The position numbers were made by a program, and so were the translations under genes. This document shows positions 17,845-26,116 of a DNA stretch of 64,000 bases, one piece after another. The stretch is taken from contig NZ_CP132204.1 of the NCBI RefSeq assembly GCF_030718995.1, positions 2,976,001-3,040,000 of the forward strand, in the 5' to 3' direction. The stretch is from Arthrobacter oryzae. GTDB lineage: Bacteria; Actinomycetota; Actinomycetes; Actinomycetales; Micrococcaceae. A model generated the notes under the pieces. The model searched no databases. It was not told the DNA's origin and saw only the letters and a program-made list of their open reading frames with translations. Within the stretch, counting starts at the first letter, position 1; each line of letters opens with the position of its first letter.

Positions 17845-18549
17845 TCAGTCCCCCTGCACGCGCTCGTCGCCGAGTAACTTGTCGGTCACCGTGACGTCAG
17901 GGTGGACCAGGACGACTGAACCGTCGTTGCGCCAGGCTCCCAGGGACTGGACCAGGGCTGCTTCAAGCCCGTCGCCGGCCCGGACCAGCAGCCGTACGCC
18001 GGTGTCGTGGGAGGCGGCGAAGCCGTCCAGCAGGTCTGAATGCGGGTGCGGGGTGCCCGCTGACGACACGATCGCCCGCAGGGACGCATCCGGATCCTCA
18101 TGGGCCATGAAAACGTCGCCATGGGACCGCACTTCGGCGGCAAAATCAACGACGCCGGGCGGCAGCTCACCGGGCCAGCGCATGGCGAGTGCCGGAAGCG
18201 GCACTGCGATGACGGCGTCGAACCCGGTGCCCTCGGAGCCGGCCTCCGGCGACAGCGTGGCGAGAAGCTCGGCGTCCGCGGAGTCGAGGACCACTTCCAT
18301 TCCAAGCTGCCAGGCGGCCAACGCCAGGATCATGGACTTCCAATGCGCCGGCAGGTCCAGCCGCAGCCGCATCCCGGGTTCAGCGTCGAGTTCGTCCTGG
18401 AGCAAGTTGCTTGTCTTTGCCACCCAGTTGTCCAGCACACGGCCGGACAGTTCCACCCTCTCGGCGTCCGGTCCGTACCAGGTCAGTCGCGGTGACGTGG
18501 AATGGCCGGACCGCAGTGCAGTCATCAGGTCGATCGCCGGGATGCTCAT
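17845..18549 (-). CDS. TIGR03089 family protein
   Basis: 234 residues resembling a truncated acyl-AMP ligase N-terminal domain (LTWYGPDAERVELSGRVLDNWVAKTSNLL), as in the actinobacterial TIGR03089 family, conserved near LCP and rhamnose genes in mycobacteria. Function is unknown; the P-loop-like and C-terminal catalytic parts of true ligases are missing. The ATG at 18549 is 6 nt after a CAAGAT element, which supports it over a longer frame to 18654. Confidence 0.85.
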   Translation of the reverse strand: MSIPAIDLMTALRSGHSTSPRLTWYGPDAERVELSGRVLDNWVAKTSNLLQDELDAEPGMRLRLDLPAHWKSMILALAAWQLGMEVVLDSADAELLATLSPEAGSEGTGFDAVIAVPLPALAMRWPGELPPGVVDFAAEVRSHGDVFMAHEDPDASLRAIVSSAGTPHPHSDLLDGFAASHDTGVRLLVRAGDGLEAALVQSLGAWRNDGSVVLVHPDVTVTDKLLGDERVQGD

Positions 18550-18966
18550 GCCAACATCTTGCCACGGTGCCCGCCGGGCCGGGAGAGGTGTAGCGGCGGC
18601 CGGAACGCACGCGACGTGCCGGACCCGCATCTTCCGTCGTGTGATCTTCGCCACTGCGGCGTTTGGTCACTTTGATGGCGTAAATGGCGTCCGGGGGACG
18701 GGCGGCGCGGGATTCCCGGGAAATTCCCAGAAACTAGTCAGTATGCTGTCAAATTTCGCGGTATGGTGCGGAGCGGGGCAAAAAATCCCGGGCGTGGCGT
18801 GGCGGCGGTTTGTGCTCGCGGTTGATTATTATTCCGGCTGCCGCTTGACTCCCAACGACTTACACACGTGTAATTAGTTATCGAACGCCATTGCGCAAAT
18901 ACGGGCCACACAACCGAGTGTCCAGGTATTAAGTCAGGGGCAGCAATTTCAGAAGGGACGCCATAA
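18550..18966. other. 417-bp intergenic region upstream of whiB2
   Basis: No coding sequence is supported. AT content rises towards whiB. It contains the TTCCCGGGAA palindrome (18713-18722), the whiB promoter with its dyad (18845-18874), a predicted leader of about 85 nt and the ribosome binding site GAAGGGA (about 18952-18958). Confidence 0.6.
18845..18874 (+). promoter_or_regulatory. whiB2 promoter with overlapping operator dyad
   Basis: TTGACT (18845-18850) and TGTAAT (18869-18874), each one base from consensus, with an 18-nt spacer. TTACAC-AC-GTGTAA (18860-18873) is a perfect dyad covering the end of the spacer and most of the -10, so a bound protein would block RNA polymerase. Confidence 0.65.
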
Positions 18967-19512
18967 ATGGGGCAAGTTGAGCGTATCCAGGAAGATGCCG
19001 TCGTCGCCGGTCAGGCGTCGGCAAAGTACCGTTCGCGGGGGGTGCCAAGTGATTGGTATGTAGATCCGGCCGATCCGGATGCTGCCGAACGGTATAACCG
19101 AAGCACTAAAGATTCACTGCAGGACCAGGCCACGGCCTTCCTTGCAGCACATGAAGCACTCCTGGCGGGCAACCCGGACCAGGACAACGATCTCGACGAT
19201 CCTCCGATGGAAGTGCAGACCCTCCACTCGGAAACCACCGCCCAGCCGGTGTGGATCGGTCTCCCGTTCGAGCAGGACTTCGACGACGAAGGTGAACTCG
19301 GATGGCAGACGGACGCCTTGTGCGCGCAGACTGATCCGGAGGCATTCTTTCCCGAAAAGGGCGGCTCCACCCGCGACGCCAAAAAAGTCTGCGGCGCCTG
19401 CAACGTCCGCTCGCAGTGCCTGGAATACGCGCTGTCGAACGACGAACGCTTCGGCATTTGGGGAGGCCTCTCCGAGCGCGAGCGCCGTCGGCTGAGGAAG
19501 CGAGCGGTCTAA
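18967..19512 (+). CDS. whiB2: WhiB2/WhmD-type transcriptional regulator
   Basis: Wbl protein with a [4Fe-4S] cluster; WhiB/WhmD orthologues govern septation and cell division. 181 residues. Cluster ligands are Cys119, Cys142, Cys145 and Cys151; the GIWGG turn (163-167) and the basic tail RERRRLRKRAV follow. The core matches WhiB2 closely. The N-terminal extension of about 110 residues is acidic and longer than in most WhiB2 proteins. The start has GAAGGGA 8 nt upstream. Its stop abuts the glycosyltransferase gene. Confidence 0.93.
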   Translation: MGQVERIQEDAVVAGQASAKYRSRGVPSDWYVDPADPDAAERYNRSTKDSLQDQATAFLAAHEALLAGNPDQDNDLDDPPMEVQTLHSETTAQPVWIGLPFEQDFDDEGELGWQTDALCAQTDPEAFFPEKGGSTRDAKKVCGACNVRSQCLEYALSNDERFGIWGGLSERERRRLRKRAV

Positions 19513-22500
19513 TTCTTCAGGAAGTACATGTCACCGCCGTTGTGGTCGCCCACAACGGCGGTGACTATCTCCCCAGCACCCTGGCGGCTTTGTCTCAGCA
19601 GACCCGTCCGGTGGACGCATACATTGGCGTGGACACCGGCTCACGCGACGATTCCCTCGTTCTGCTGAGCCAGGCTTTCGGTGAGGCCAGCGTCACCTCC
19701 TTCCAGCAGGGGAGGAGCGGGATGGGGGATGCGGTCAAGGCCGGCCTGGCCGCGATTTCCCCCCGGAATGCCGACCCGCGGAATCCTGACGTGCAGGGGG
19801 CAGGCACCGAGTGGATCTGGCTGCTGCACGACGACGCCGCTCCTGCGCCGGAAGCCCTTGCCGAGCTGCTCTATGCCGTGGAGCGGGCGCCTTCGGTGAC
19901 GGTGGCAGGCTGCAAGCAACTGGACTGGGACGCCAGGCGCCGGCTGATCGACGTCGGACTGTCCACTAGCCGCTGGGCCGAACGGCTGACGCTCATCGAA
20001 GCGGACGAACTCGACCAGGGGCAGTACGACGGCCGCAGCGATACTTTCGCGGTCAACTCCGCCGGCATGCTGGTACGGCGTGACGTCTGGGAAGAGCTGG
20101 GCGGCTTTGACCATGCCCTGCCCGGCACCGGGGACGACGTCGACTTCTGCTGGCGCAACCGCCTGGCGGGACACCGCGTTGTCGTGGTGCCCACCGCACG
20201 GATGTTCCACGTCTCGCACCGTCCGCATGCGCTGGGCAGCGCCGGCGCGGCCCGCAAGGCCCAGGTTTACCTGCGCCTGAAGCACTCCGTGGCGTGGAAG
20301 CTTCCGCTGCACGCTGCCGGGGCACTGCTGGGGAGCCTCTTCAAGCTCGTGCTGAGCATTGCCGTCAAGGACCCCGGCCACGGATTCTCCCAGCTGATGG
20401 CGACGTTCGTGGCGCTGGGCCGCCCCGGGGCAGTGATCCGCGGACGCCGCGACGCTGCACGGACGCGGCGGATCCGCCGTTCCGTCATCAAAGGACTCCA
20501 GACCCCGCGGCGCGAGGTCTGGGCACACCGGCGTTCCCTGATCGAGGCCCTGGGCTCCGATGATTCCGATCCTGACCCGGCAAGGACGGATCCGCTGGCC
20601 GAACAGCCCAGCGGCGACTCCACGGACGACTTCGCTGCACTTAGCACGTCGGAACGCGGCTGGGTGGGCAACGGTGCCCTGCTTGCCGTGATCCTGACTG
20701 CGGCTGCCTCGCTGATAGGGCTTTCGGGCTTTTTCCGCGCCGAGGCCGTCACGGGCGGTGCCCTGATCCCGGTGTCGTCGAAAGTGGCGGACATCTGGCA
20801 TCACGCCACGAGCTGGTGGATCGGCCTCGGAGCCGGGCTGCCCGGTCACGGCGACCCCTTCGACTTCCTCCTGTGGGTGCTTGGCCTGGTCGGCGGAGGG
20901 GACGCTAACGGCGCCCTCGCCTGGCTGCTGCTCCTGGCCATGCCGCTCGCAGGCTTGTTTGCCTGGTTCGCGGCCGGCGGCCTGACCACACGCCGGCGGT
21001 TCCGCCTGGTGGCAGCACTTGTGTGGGGCGGGGCGCCCGCCCTGCAGGTAGCGCTGAACCAAGGGCGCCTGGGCGCGCTCGTCGCGCACGTCATGGTGCC
21101 GCTGCTGGTCCTTGCGCTGCTGCGCGCCACCGGTACCGCCCGCGGCCAGGGCCGCTTCGCTGTTTCCGAACCCGGAGACCCGCGCTTCCTCGATAAGCCG
21201 CTTGCGAAGCCGGGCGTCAACGGCACCCCGTCCTGGACGGCCGCAGCGGCTGCCGGCCTGGCCCTCGCTGTTGTGGCAGCAGGGGCACCGTCGTTGCTGC
21301 TTCCATCCGCCGTCGTGGTTGTCCTGGCCGGGGTCCTGCTGGGCAGGCGCGGCCGCACCGTGTGGTGGGCGTTGCTGCCGAGTGCCGCGCTTTTCGTTCC
21401 GTTCGGGATCTCCGTGCTCGAACGCCCGCGCGCCCTGCTGGCCGATCCCGGCGTTCCGCTCGGATTTGAAGGCGCACCGTTGTGGCAGCAGATCCTGGGG
21501 CAGCCGCTCTATTTCGATGCCTACGGCGGTGTGGCCGGCCTTCCGGTCTTCGACGGATCGGCCGTCCCGTGGGCGCTGCTCCTGGCCCTCGTGATCGGGT
21601 TCCCTGTCCTTGCCCTCGCAACGGCGGCGCTTTTTGTCCCGGGCAAGCGCACCCGCGTGGCCCGTGCATTGTGGGTAGCGGCCCTGATCATCCTTGCGGG
21701 CGGCTGGCTCGCGGGCCACGTCGCCACCGCTGCCGGCGCCGACGCCCTGGTTACGCCCTTCACAGGACCGGCGGTGTCAGCGTCCGGATTCCTGCTGCTG
21801 GGGGCTGCCCTGATCGGGGCCGACGGCCTGCTCTGCTTCGCCGAGAAGACGGCAGCTGCCCCGGCTGCCCGCCGGATGGCCCTGCAGTCCCTGTCCGTCT
21901 TGGCAATCGTGCTGCTCCTGGCCGGACCCGTGGCCGGAATGACCGCCTGGGCCGCCGGGAACCTCCTGCAGTCGGCATCCGGGGCGGCGGCCGCAGCGGA
22001 GGCAGCGTTGCCCCTGGGAACCCCGCGGCAGATCGCGCCCACAGCCGCCCGCACCCTGCCGGCAACAGCCATCGACCGCGGTCAAGGCCCTGAGCAGACC
22101 CGGACACTGGTCATCGACACGGTGGAGGACGGCAGTTTCGACGCGTCCATCGTGCGGGGTGCCGGGACCACCCTGGACGGCCTGTCCACCATTGCAGCCG
22201 CCCGCAACATCATGGGGGACCCCGGCGAGGAGACCGTCAGGGATGACGACGCCGCCACGGCAGCCCTTCGCAGTGTCGTCGCCACCGTGGTGGCGGGTCA
22301 AGGCGTTGACCCCCGGCCGGAGCTGGAACGCCTGGGGGCAGGATTCGTTGTCCTGCGGGCCTCGGATACCGCTGCGCAGCTGACGGCGAGCCGGATGGAT
22401 GCCGTGCCCGGGCTGGTGGCAGTGGGGCAAACCAACGTCGGCTGGCTCTGGCGGATCAGCCCGCTCAACCAGCCCGTCATCGATGCCGCCGACGTGGCCC

Positions 22501-22886
22501 ACCGGGTGCGCATCGTGGACGGCACCGGCGCAGCGATCGGCCTGCTGCCCTCGCACCTGGAAACTGTTGATGCCGCTGTGCCGGAGGGGCCGGAAGGCCG
22601 CCTTGTGGTTCTGGCTGAACGGGCCGACCCGGGCTGGTCCGCGTGGATTGACGGCAGGCGGCTGACGTCCACGACGTCCGGCTGGTCCCAGGCCTTTACC
22701 CTCCCGGCCCAGGGAGGCCAGCTCTCCGTCCGCTACGAAAACCCATGGGCACTGTGGACCGCCATCGGGCAGGCGACGATCATTGGGCTGACCATCCTGC
22801 TGGCCATCCCCATGCCCGCCCGCCGGCCGAACACCGGCCTGTCCCGCGACGAAGGCTCCCTGCGTAAGGAACATCAGCATGCATAA
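19512..22886 (+). CDS. Large membrane glycosyltransferase (GT2), start uncertain
   Basis: About 1124 residues: an N-terminal GT2 domain (VTAVVVAHNGGDYLP, VDTGSRDDS, LLHDDAAP, GTGDDVDFCWRNRLAG over about residues 7-270), then a long region with many membrane segments (about 390-830), then a large exported domain. This architecture is conserved beside whiB2 in Micrococcales and suggests envelope polysaccharide assembly. No in-frame ATG, GTG or TTG lies between the whiB stop and the GT2 beta-1 strand. Candidates are ATT at 19512 (TAATT overlap with the whiB stop, AGGAAG 11 nt upstream), GTG at 19542 inside beta-1, or ATG at 19416 inside whiB. It overlaps DUF5719 by 8 nt. Confidence 0.85.
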   Translation: MLQEVHVTAVVVAHNGGDYLPSTLAALSQQTRPVDAYIGVDTGSRDDSLVLLSQAFGEASVTSFQQGRSGMGDAVKAGLAAISPRNADPRNPDVQGAGTEWIWLLHDDAAPAPEALAELLYAVERAPSVTVAGCKQLDWDARRRLIDVGLSTSRWAERLTLIEADELDQGQYDGRSDTFAVNSAGMLVRRDVWEELGGFDHALPGTGDDVDFCWRNRLAGHRVVVVPTARMFHVSHRPHALGSAGAARKAQVYLRLKHSVAWKLPLHAAGALLGSLFKLVLSIAVKDPGHGFSQLMATFVALGRPGAVIRGRRDAARTRRIRRSVIKGLQTPRREVWAHRRSLIEALGSDDSDPDPARTDPLAEQPSGDSTDDFAALSTSERGWVGNGALLAVILTAAASLIGLSGFFRAEAVTGGALIPVSSKVADIWHHATSWWIGLGAGLPGHGDPFDFLLWVLGLVGGGDANGALAWLLLLAMPLAGLFAWFAAGGLTTRRRFRLVAALVWGGAPALQVALNQGRLGALVAHVMVPLLVLALLRATGTARGQGRFAVSEPGDPRFLDKPLAKPGVNGTPSWTAAAAAGLALAVVAAGAPSLLLPSAVVVVLAGVLLGRRGRTVWWALLPSAALFVPFGISVLERPRALLADPGVPLGFEGAPLWQQILGQPLYFDAYGGVAGLPVFDGSAVPWALLLALVIGFPVLALATAALFVPGKRTRVARALWVAALIILAGGWLAGHVATAAGADALVTPFTGPAVSASGFLLLGAALIGADGLLCFAEKTAAAPAARRMALQSLSVLAIVLLLAGPVAGMTAWAAGNLLQSASGAAAAAEAALPLGTPRQIAPTAARTLPATAIDRGQGPEQTRTLVIDTVEDGSFDASIVRGAGTTLDGLSTIAAARNIMGDPGEETVRDDDAATAALRSVVATVVAGQGVDPRPELERLGAGFVVLRASDTAAQLTASRMDAVPGLVAVGQTNVGWLWRISPLNQPVIDAADVAHRVRIVDGTGAAIGLLPSHLETVDAAVPEGPEGRLVVLAERADPGWSAWIDGRRLTSTTSGWSQAFTLPAQGGQLSVRYENPWALWTAIGQATIIGLTILLAIPMPARRPNTGLSRDEGSLRKEHQHA

Positions 22887-24582
22887 GGACGGGAACGACG
22901 ACGGCGCGCCGCAGGCCGGCCAGGACGATGCCACCGCCGCGGCGGCCGGGTCCGCGCCCGTGGCCGGGCGCCTGAAAGGACTTGCCGCACGCGGATGGAC
23001 TGCACGCGGGGGCTCCGGCCGTGGAACGGTTGCCGGGATCGCTTCCGCGGTGGTGATCGTGGCCACCGCGGGGAGCATGATCGCGGCAGCGTCGATGGGC
23101 CCCCGGTATGCCAGCGGCCGACCGCTCGAAGCACCGCTTACCGCTGTGCCCGCCGGCAGCAACGTGGGGATCTGCCCCGGCCCCGCCCGCCTGCTGGAGG
23201 GAACCCCGGTAGGTACCGACCCGCAGTTCAGCCCGGAATCAGCCACCGCCAAAACCCTGGTCAACGCGGCCGTTCTGAGCACCAATGCGGGTGTGCTGCC
23301 CGGAAGCCGTCTCGCCGAAATAAATGGGAATCCCCTCGCCGAAATCGCTAAGGATCCCGGCAGTTCCGCCCCCACCGCCGCCGCCCCGCCCGCGTTGCTG
23401 GCAGGCGTCGTATCCCAGCGGGCGGTTGACGCCGTCAGCGTCCTGAGCGCGGACGCGGTAGGAAACCAGCAGGCAACGGCCGGAGCCGTCACTAGCTACA
23501 CCGCCACCGACGGTGACCTCCAGGGCGCAGCCGCAGCCGGCTGCCAGGAGCCGGCCAACGACCTGTGGCTGGTGGGGGCCAACACGTCGTTGGGGCGGAC
23601 TGCCGTCCTGCACCTCAGTAACGCCTCCAGTACTCCGGCCACCGTCAGCCTTGACCTGTATGGCGCGAAGGGCCAGATCCAGGCGCCCGGCAGCAGGGGA
23701 CTCCTGGTTGCACCCGGGACCACCCGTTCAATCGTGCTGGCAGGCATAGCTCCTGACCAGGAAAGCCTCAGCATCCGCGCACGCAGCGCCGGAGGGCCGG
23801 TCACCGCCATCATCCAGCAGAGCGTTCTCCGGGGCCTCACCCCGGGAGGCGTGGACTTCATTGTGCCCGGGGCGTCCCCGGCCACCCGGCAGGTCATGTC
23901 CGGAGTGGACATCCAGGATCCGGCTTCGGCCAAGGCACTCACCGCCAAACCGGGATACGCTGACGCGGCCGCAGCGCTCCAGATCGCCGTTCCCGGACCC
24001 GCGGACGCCGTGGTGGAAATCAAGCTCTATGGACGCGACGGCCAAAAGGCACTCCCCGGCGGCGGCGTGGTGACGGCCAAAGGCGGCTCCGTGACCGAGG
24101 TTTCGATGGCCGGTGTACCAGCCGGGCAGTACACCGTGGCCGCCAGCTCCGATGTGTCGTTCACCGCTGCCGCGCGGGTCACCCGCGGGCTCGCATCAAA
24201 CAGCGCCACGGACTTCGCTTGGTCGCCGTCGTCAGCCAGGCTCGGCAGCCAGCACGTGGTCACGGTGCCGCGCGCCGGTGATCGGTACCTGGTCCTGGGC
24301 GTCCCCGAGGGGCGGGCCAAGATCACGTATACGCCCATCACTGCCGACGGCAAGGTCCGCGCGGCCGCCACTGCCGACATCGCCGGCGGCACCACGGCCC
24401 TCATCAAGGTTCCCGGCGAAGCGGACGACGCCGCCGTGCTGGGCTACATTGTGTCCGCGTCCGGCGATGCCGCCTACGGCACAGTGCTGCTGGAAGAGGA
24501 CGGGCGTGCGGACATCGCCACCGTGGCGGTGGCCCCGGGCGCAGCGGGCCAGGAGCAGGTCGCGGTGAAGCTGGGCTACTAG
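22879..24582 (+). CDS. DUF5719 family exported protein
   Basis: 567 residues. A hydrophilic N-terminus, one membrane segment (about 48-73), then an Ala/Gly/Thr/Val-rich exported domain with repeated beta-sandwich-like stretches (such as VSLDLYGAKGQ and VEIKLYGRDGQ). The family is paired with the preceding glycosyltransferase throughout actinobacteria, and the 8-nt overlap implies coupled translation, so it is probably a partner in the same envelope process. No catalytic motif was seen. Confidence 0.88.
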   Translation: MHKDGNDDGAPQAGQDDATAAAAGSAPVAGRLKGLAARGWTARGGSGRGTVAGIASAVVIVATAGSMIAAASMGPRYASGRPLEAPLTAVPAGSNVGICPGPARLLEGTPVGTDPQFSPESATAKTLVNAAVLSTNAGVLPGSRLAEINGNPLAEIAKDPGSSAPTAAAPPALLAGVVSQRAVDAVSVLSADAVGNQQATAGAVTSYTATDGDLQGAAAAGCQEPANDLWLVGANTSLGRTAVLHLSNASSTPATVSLDLYGAKGQIQAPGSRGLLVAPGTTRSIVLAGIAPDQESLSIRARSAGGPVTAIIQQSVLRGLTPGGVDFIVPGASPATRQVMSGVDIQDPASAKALTAKPGYADAAAALQIAVPGPADAVVEIKLYGRDGQKALPGGGVVTAKGGSVTEVSMAGVPAGQYTVAASSDVSFTAAARVTRGLASNSATDFAWSPSSARLGSQHVVTVPRAGDRYLVLGVPEGRAKITYTPITADGKVRAAATADIAGGTTALIKVPGEADDAAVLGYIVSASGDAAYGTVLLEEDGRADIATVAVAPGAAGQEQVAVKLGY

Positions 24583-24589
24583 CGGCAGG

Positions 24590-25117
24590 CTAGTAGCGGC
24601 GCCGGTAGACGGGGTCCAGCGTTTCCGGCGCGACCCCCAGCATTTCGGCGGTGCGCTCCACCACGACGTCGTGGACCAGGTCCTGGAGTTCCTCCCGGCT
24701 GGAACAGGCGTTCTCGATGACCCGCCGGTAGAGGGTGATCACCGGGCCTTCGTCCGCCGTGGCAGGTTCGTACAATCCCATGGGCGCCGGGGACCGGTCC
24801 GCGACCAGCTGCTCCAGGCCCTGCGGGATCTCGTCAACAGCGAACCTGACTCCGTCCAGTGGCTTTCCCCAAATGTCGTGCAGGCGCTGGGCGGAGTCCA
24901 TGACCATCTCGTCGAAGCGGTCTGATCGGGTGCGGTATCCCGGGAGGGTGGGCAGCATCAGTTCGCCGCGCAGGCCCCTGCCGTGGCGGTTCCGGCGGCG
25001 CTCCCGGAAACCCTTACCGCGGACCGCTCCTGAGGGCGTGGCGTTGTCCGCCGGCTGGCCGGCTCCCGGGTCAGCCAACCGGACCGTAAATCCCGGAACG
25101 TGGTGCGATTGCTGCAT
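24590..25117 (-). CDS. Metallopeptidase-family (zincin-like) protein with degenerate active site
   Basis: 175 residues: a basic N-terminus (ERRRNRHGRGLRG) followed by the zincin-like fold conserved beside DUF3499 and whiB2 in actinobacteria. The expected HExxH helix is present only as VHDVVVE; the catalytic Glu and second His are not there, so protease activity is doubtful. The ATG is 6 nt after TAGAGT (25124-25129). The 3' end lies 7 nt from the convergent DUF5719 stop. Confidence 0.85.
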   Translation of the reverse strand: MQQSHHVPGFTVRLADPGAGQPADNATPSGAVRGKGFRERRRNRHGRGLRGELMLPTLPGYRTRSDRFDEMVMDSAQRLHDIWGKPLDGVRFAVDEIPQGLEQLVADRSPAPMGLYEPATADEGPVITLYRRVIENACSSREELQDLVHDVVVERTAEMLGVAPETLDPVYRRRY

Positions 25118-25123
25118 ACATTG

Positions 25124-25129
25124 ACTCTA
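25124..25129 (-). promoter_or_regulatory. -10 element, leaderless metallopeptidase-like gene
   Basis: TAGAGT on the minus strand, 6 nt before the ATG at 25117. Confidence 0.5.
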
Positions 25130-25271
25130 AACCCGCCACCTGATTTACGCGACATAACCCGAAACGCCACACTGGCCCGCCCTGCATTGCAGGACGGCTA
25201 TCGCGACACCGGAGGACGCCGGGGACCGGAATGCACGTTACCTCTGCAAACGGGGAGTAGTCTGTGATGTC

Positions 25272-25661
25272 GTGGGTGCTATTCGTCAATGTTCAAGGTC
25301 AGCCTGCCGTAACTCTGCGGTGGCAACTCTGACGTACGTGTATGCGGATTCCACAGCCGTCCTTGGTCCGCTGGCAACGTATGCCGAGCCGCATTGTTAC
25401 GATTTGTGCGAACAGCATGCGGGGTCCCTCACGGTGCCCCGGGGCTGGGAAGTGCTGCGCCTGGCCATGCCGGCGACGCCCCCGCAGCCGGGACCCGATG
25501 ACCTTTTGGCCCTCGCGAACGCTGTCCGGGAGGCTGCATTGCGGCCGTCCGCTGCGGACCCCGTGCCGGGTCAGCGTTCCGCGCACGCCGCGCTCGAAGC
25601 CCCGCCGGCTGCCGAGGGCGCCCGAAGGGGACACCTGCGCATCCTCCGCGAACCGTCCTGA
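25272..25661 (+). CDS. DUF3499 family protein
   Basis: 129 residues. Two Cys pairs (QCSRSAC near the N-terminus and HCYDLCEQH near 45-53) suggest a small zinc ribbon; LTVPRGWEVLRL follows, as in the family. Function is unknown. The GTG follows TAGTCT by 8 nt with no ribosome binding site at a usable distance, so a nearly leaderless transcript is likely. Mycobacteria usually have phosphomannomutase next; here Trm112-like follows. Confidence 0.88.
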   Translation: MGAIRQCSRSACRNSAVATLTYVYADSTAVLGPLATYAEPHCYDLCEQHAGSLTVPRGWEVLRLAMPATPPQPGPDDLLALANAVREAALRPSAADPVPGQRSAHAALEAPPAAEGARRGHLRILREPS

Positions 25662-25752
25662 GCCGCGGTTGCGGCGGGAAGCTTGTACGCTGGAAGCTGC
25701 AAATCCATCGGCCACCGGCGCCTGCTGCGGCGCCCATCAGGGAGCATCCACC

Positions 25753-26004
25753 ATGCCAAAGATCAGTCCTGACCTCCTGTCTGTCCTGCGTTGCCCCGTG
25801 ACTGGCTCACCGCTGGTGCAGGAAGGCGATGAACTCGTCTCGACCGCCGCCGGCGAGGCCGGGGAAAAGCTGCGCTACGCCATCGAGGACGGCATTCCGC
25901 TGCTGTTGCCGCCGGAACTTGTCTCCGCCGCGAACGCCGCGTCGTCGGACCAGCACGACGGCGGCCCGTCGGCGCCGAATAGCTTCCAGTCCGGCGCTGA
26001 ATAA
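25753..26004 (+). CDS. Trm112/UPF0434-like small protein
   Basis: 83 residues. SPDLLSVLRCPVTGSPL at the N-terminus and YAIEDGIPLLLPPEL are the Trm112-like signature; such proteins partner methyltransferases in other organisms. Only one of the usual zinc-ribbon cysteines (Cys13) is present. The ATG at 25753 has AGGGAG upstream and replaces a longer frame starting at 25342. It lies 113 nt before ahcY and may share its transcript. Confidence 0.85.
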   Translation: MPKISPDLLSVLRCPVTGSPLVQEGDELVSTAAGEAGEKLRYAIEDGIPLLLPPELVSAANAASSDQHDGGPSAPNSFQSGAE

Positions 26005-26116
26005 CTCCCCGCCCGGCCCATCGCCCGTCCACTTGGCGCCGAACTTCCCATAGTTCGCCGAACGGACACACCATTCCTCCGTTCCAGTATTTTCCGGATC
26101 CAACACAAGGACTCAC

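Noticed and set aside
19416..19512. ATG start for the glycosyltransferase inside whiB
   Set aside because: It would overlap whiB by 97 nt, has no ribosome binding site, and encodes an Arg-rich stretch unlike GT2 N-termini.
21777..23492. 571-residue minus-strand frame across the GT2/DUF5719 junction
   Set aside because: Shadow frame of two well-supported genes; low-complexity Ala/Pro/Arg composition.
26059..26069. CGAACGGACAC, matching part of the palindromic repeat arm
   Set aside because: Only 11 bases match, there is no partner arm and no DUF559 gene nearby; probably chance.
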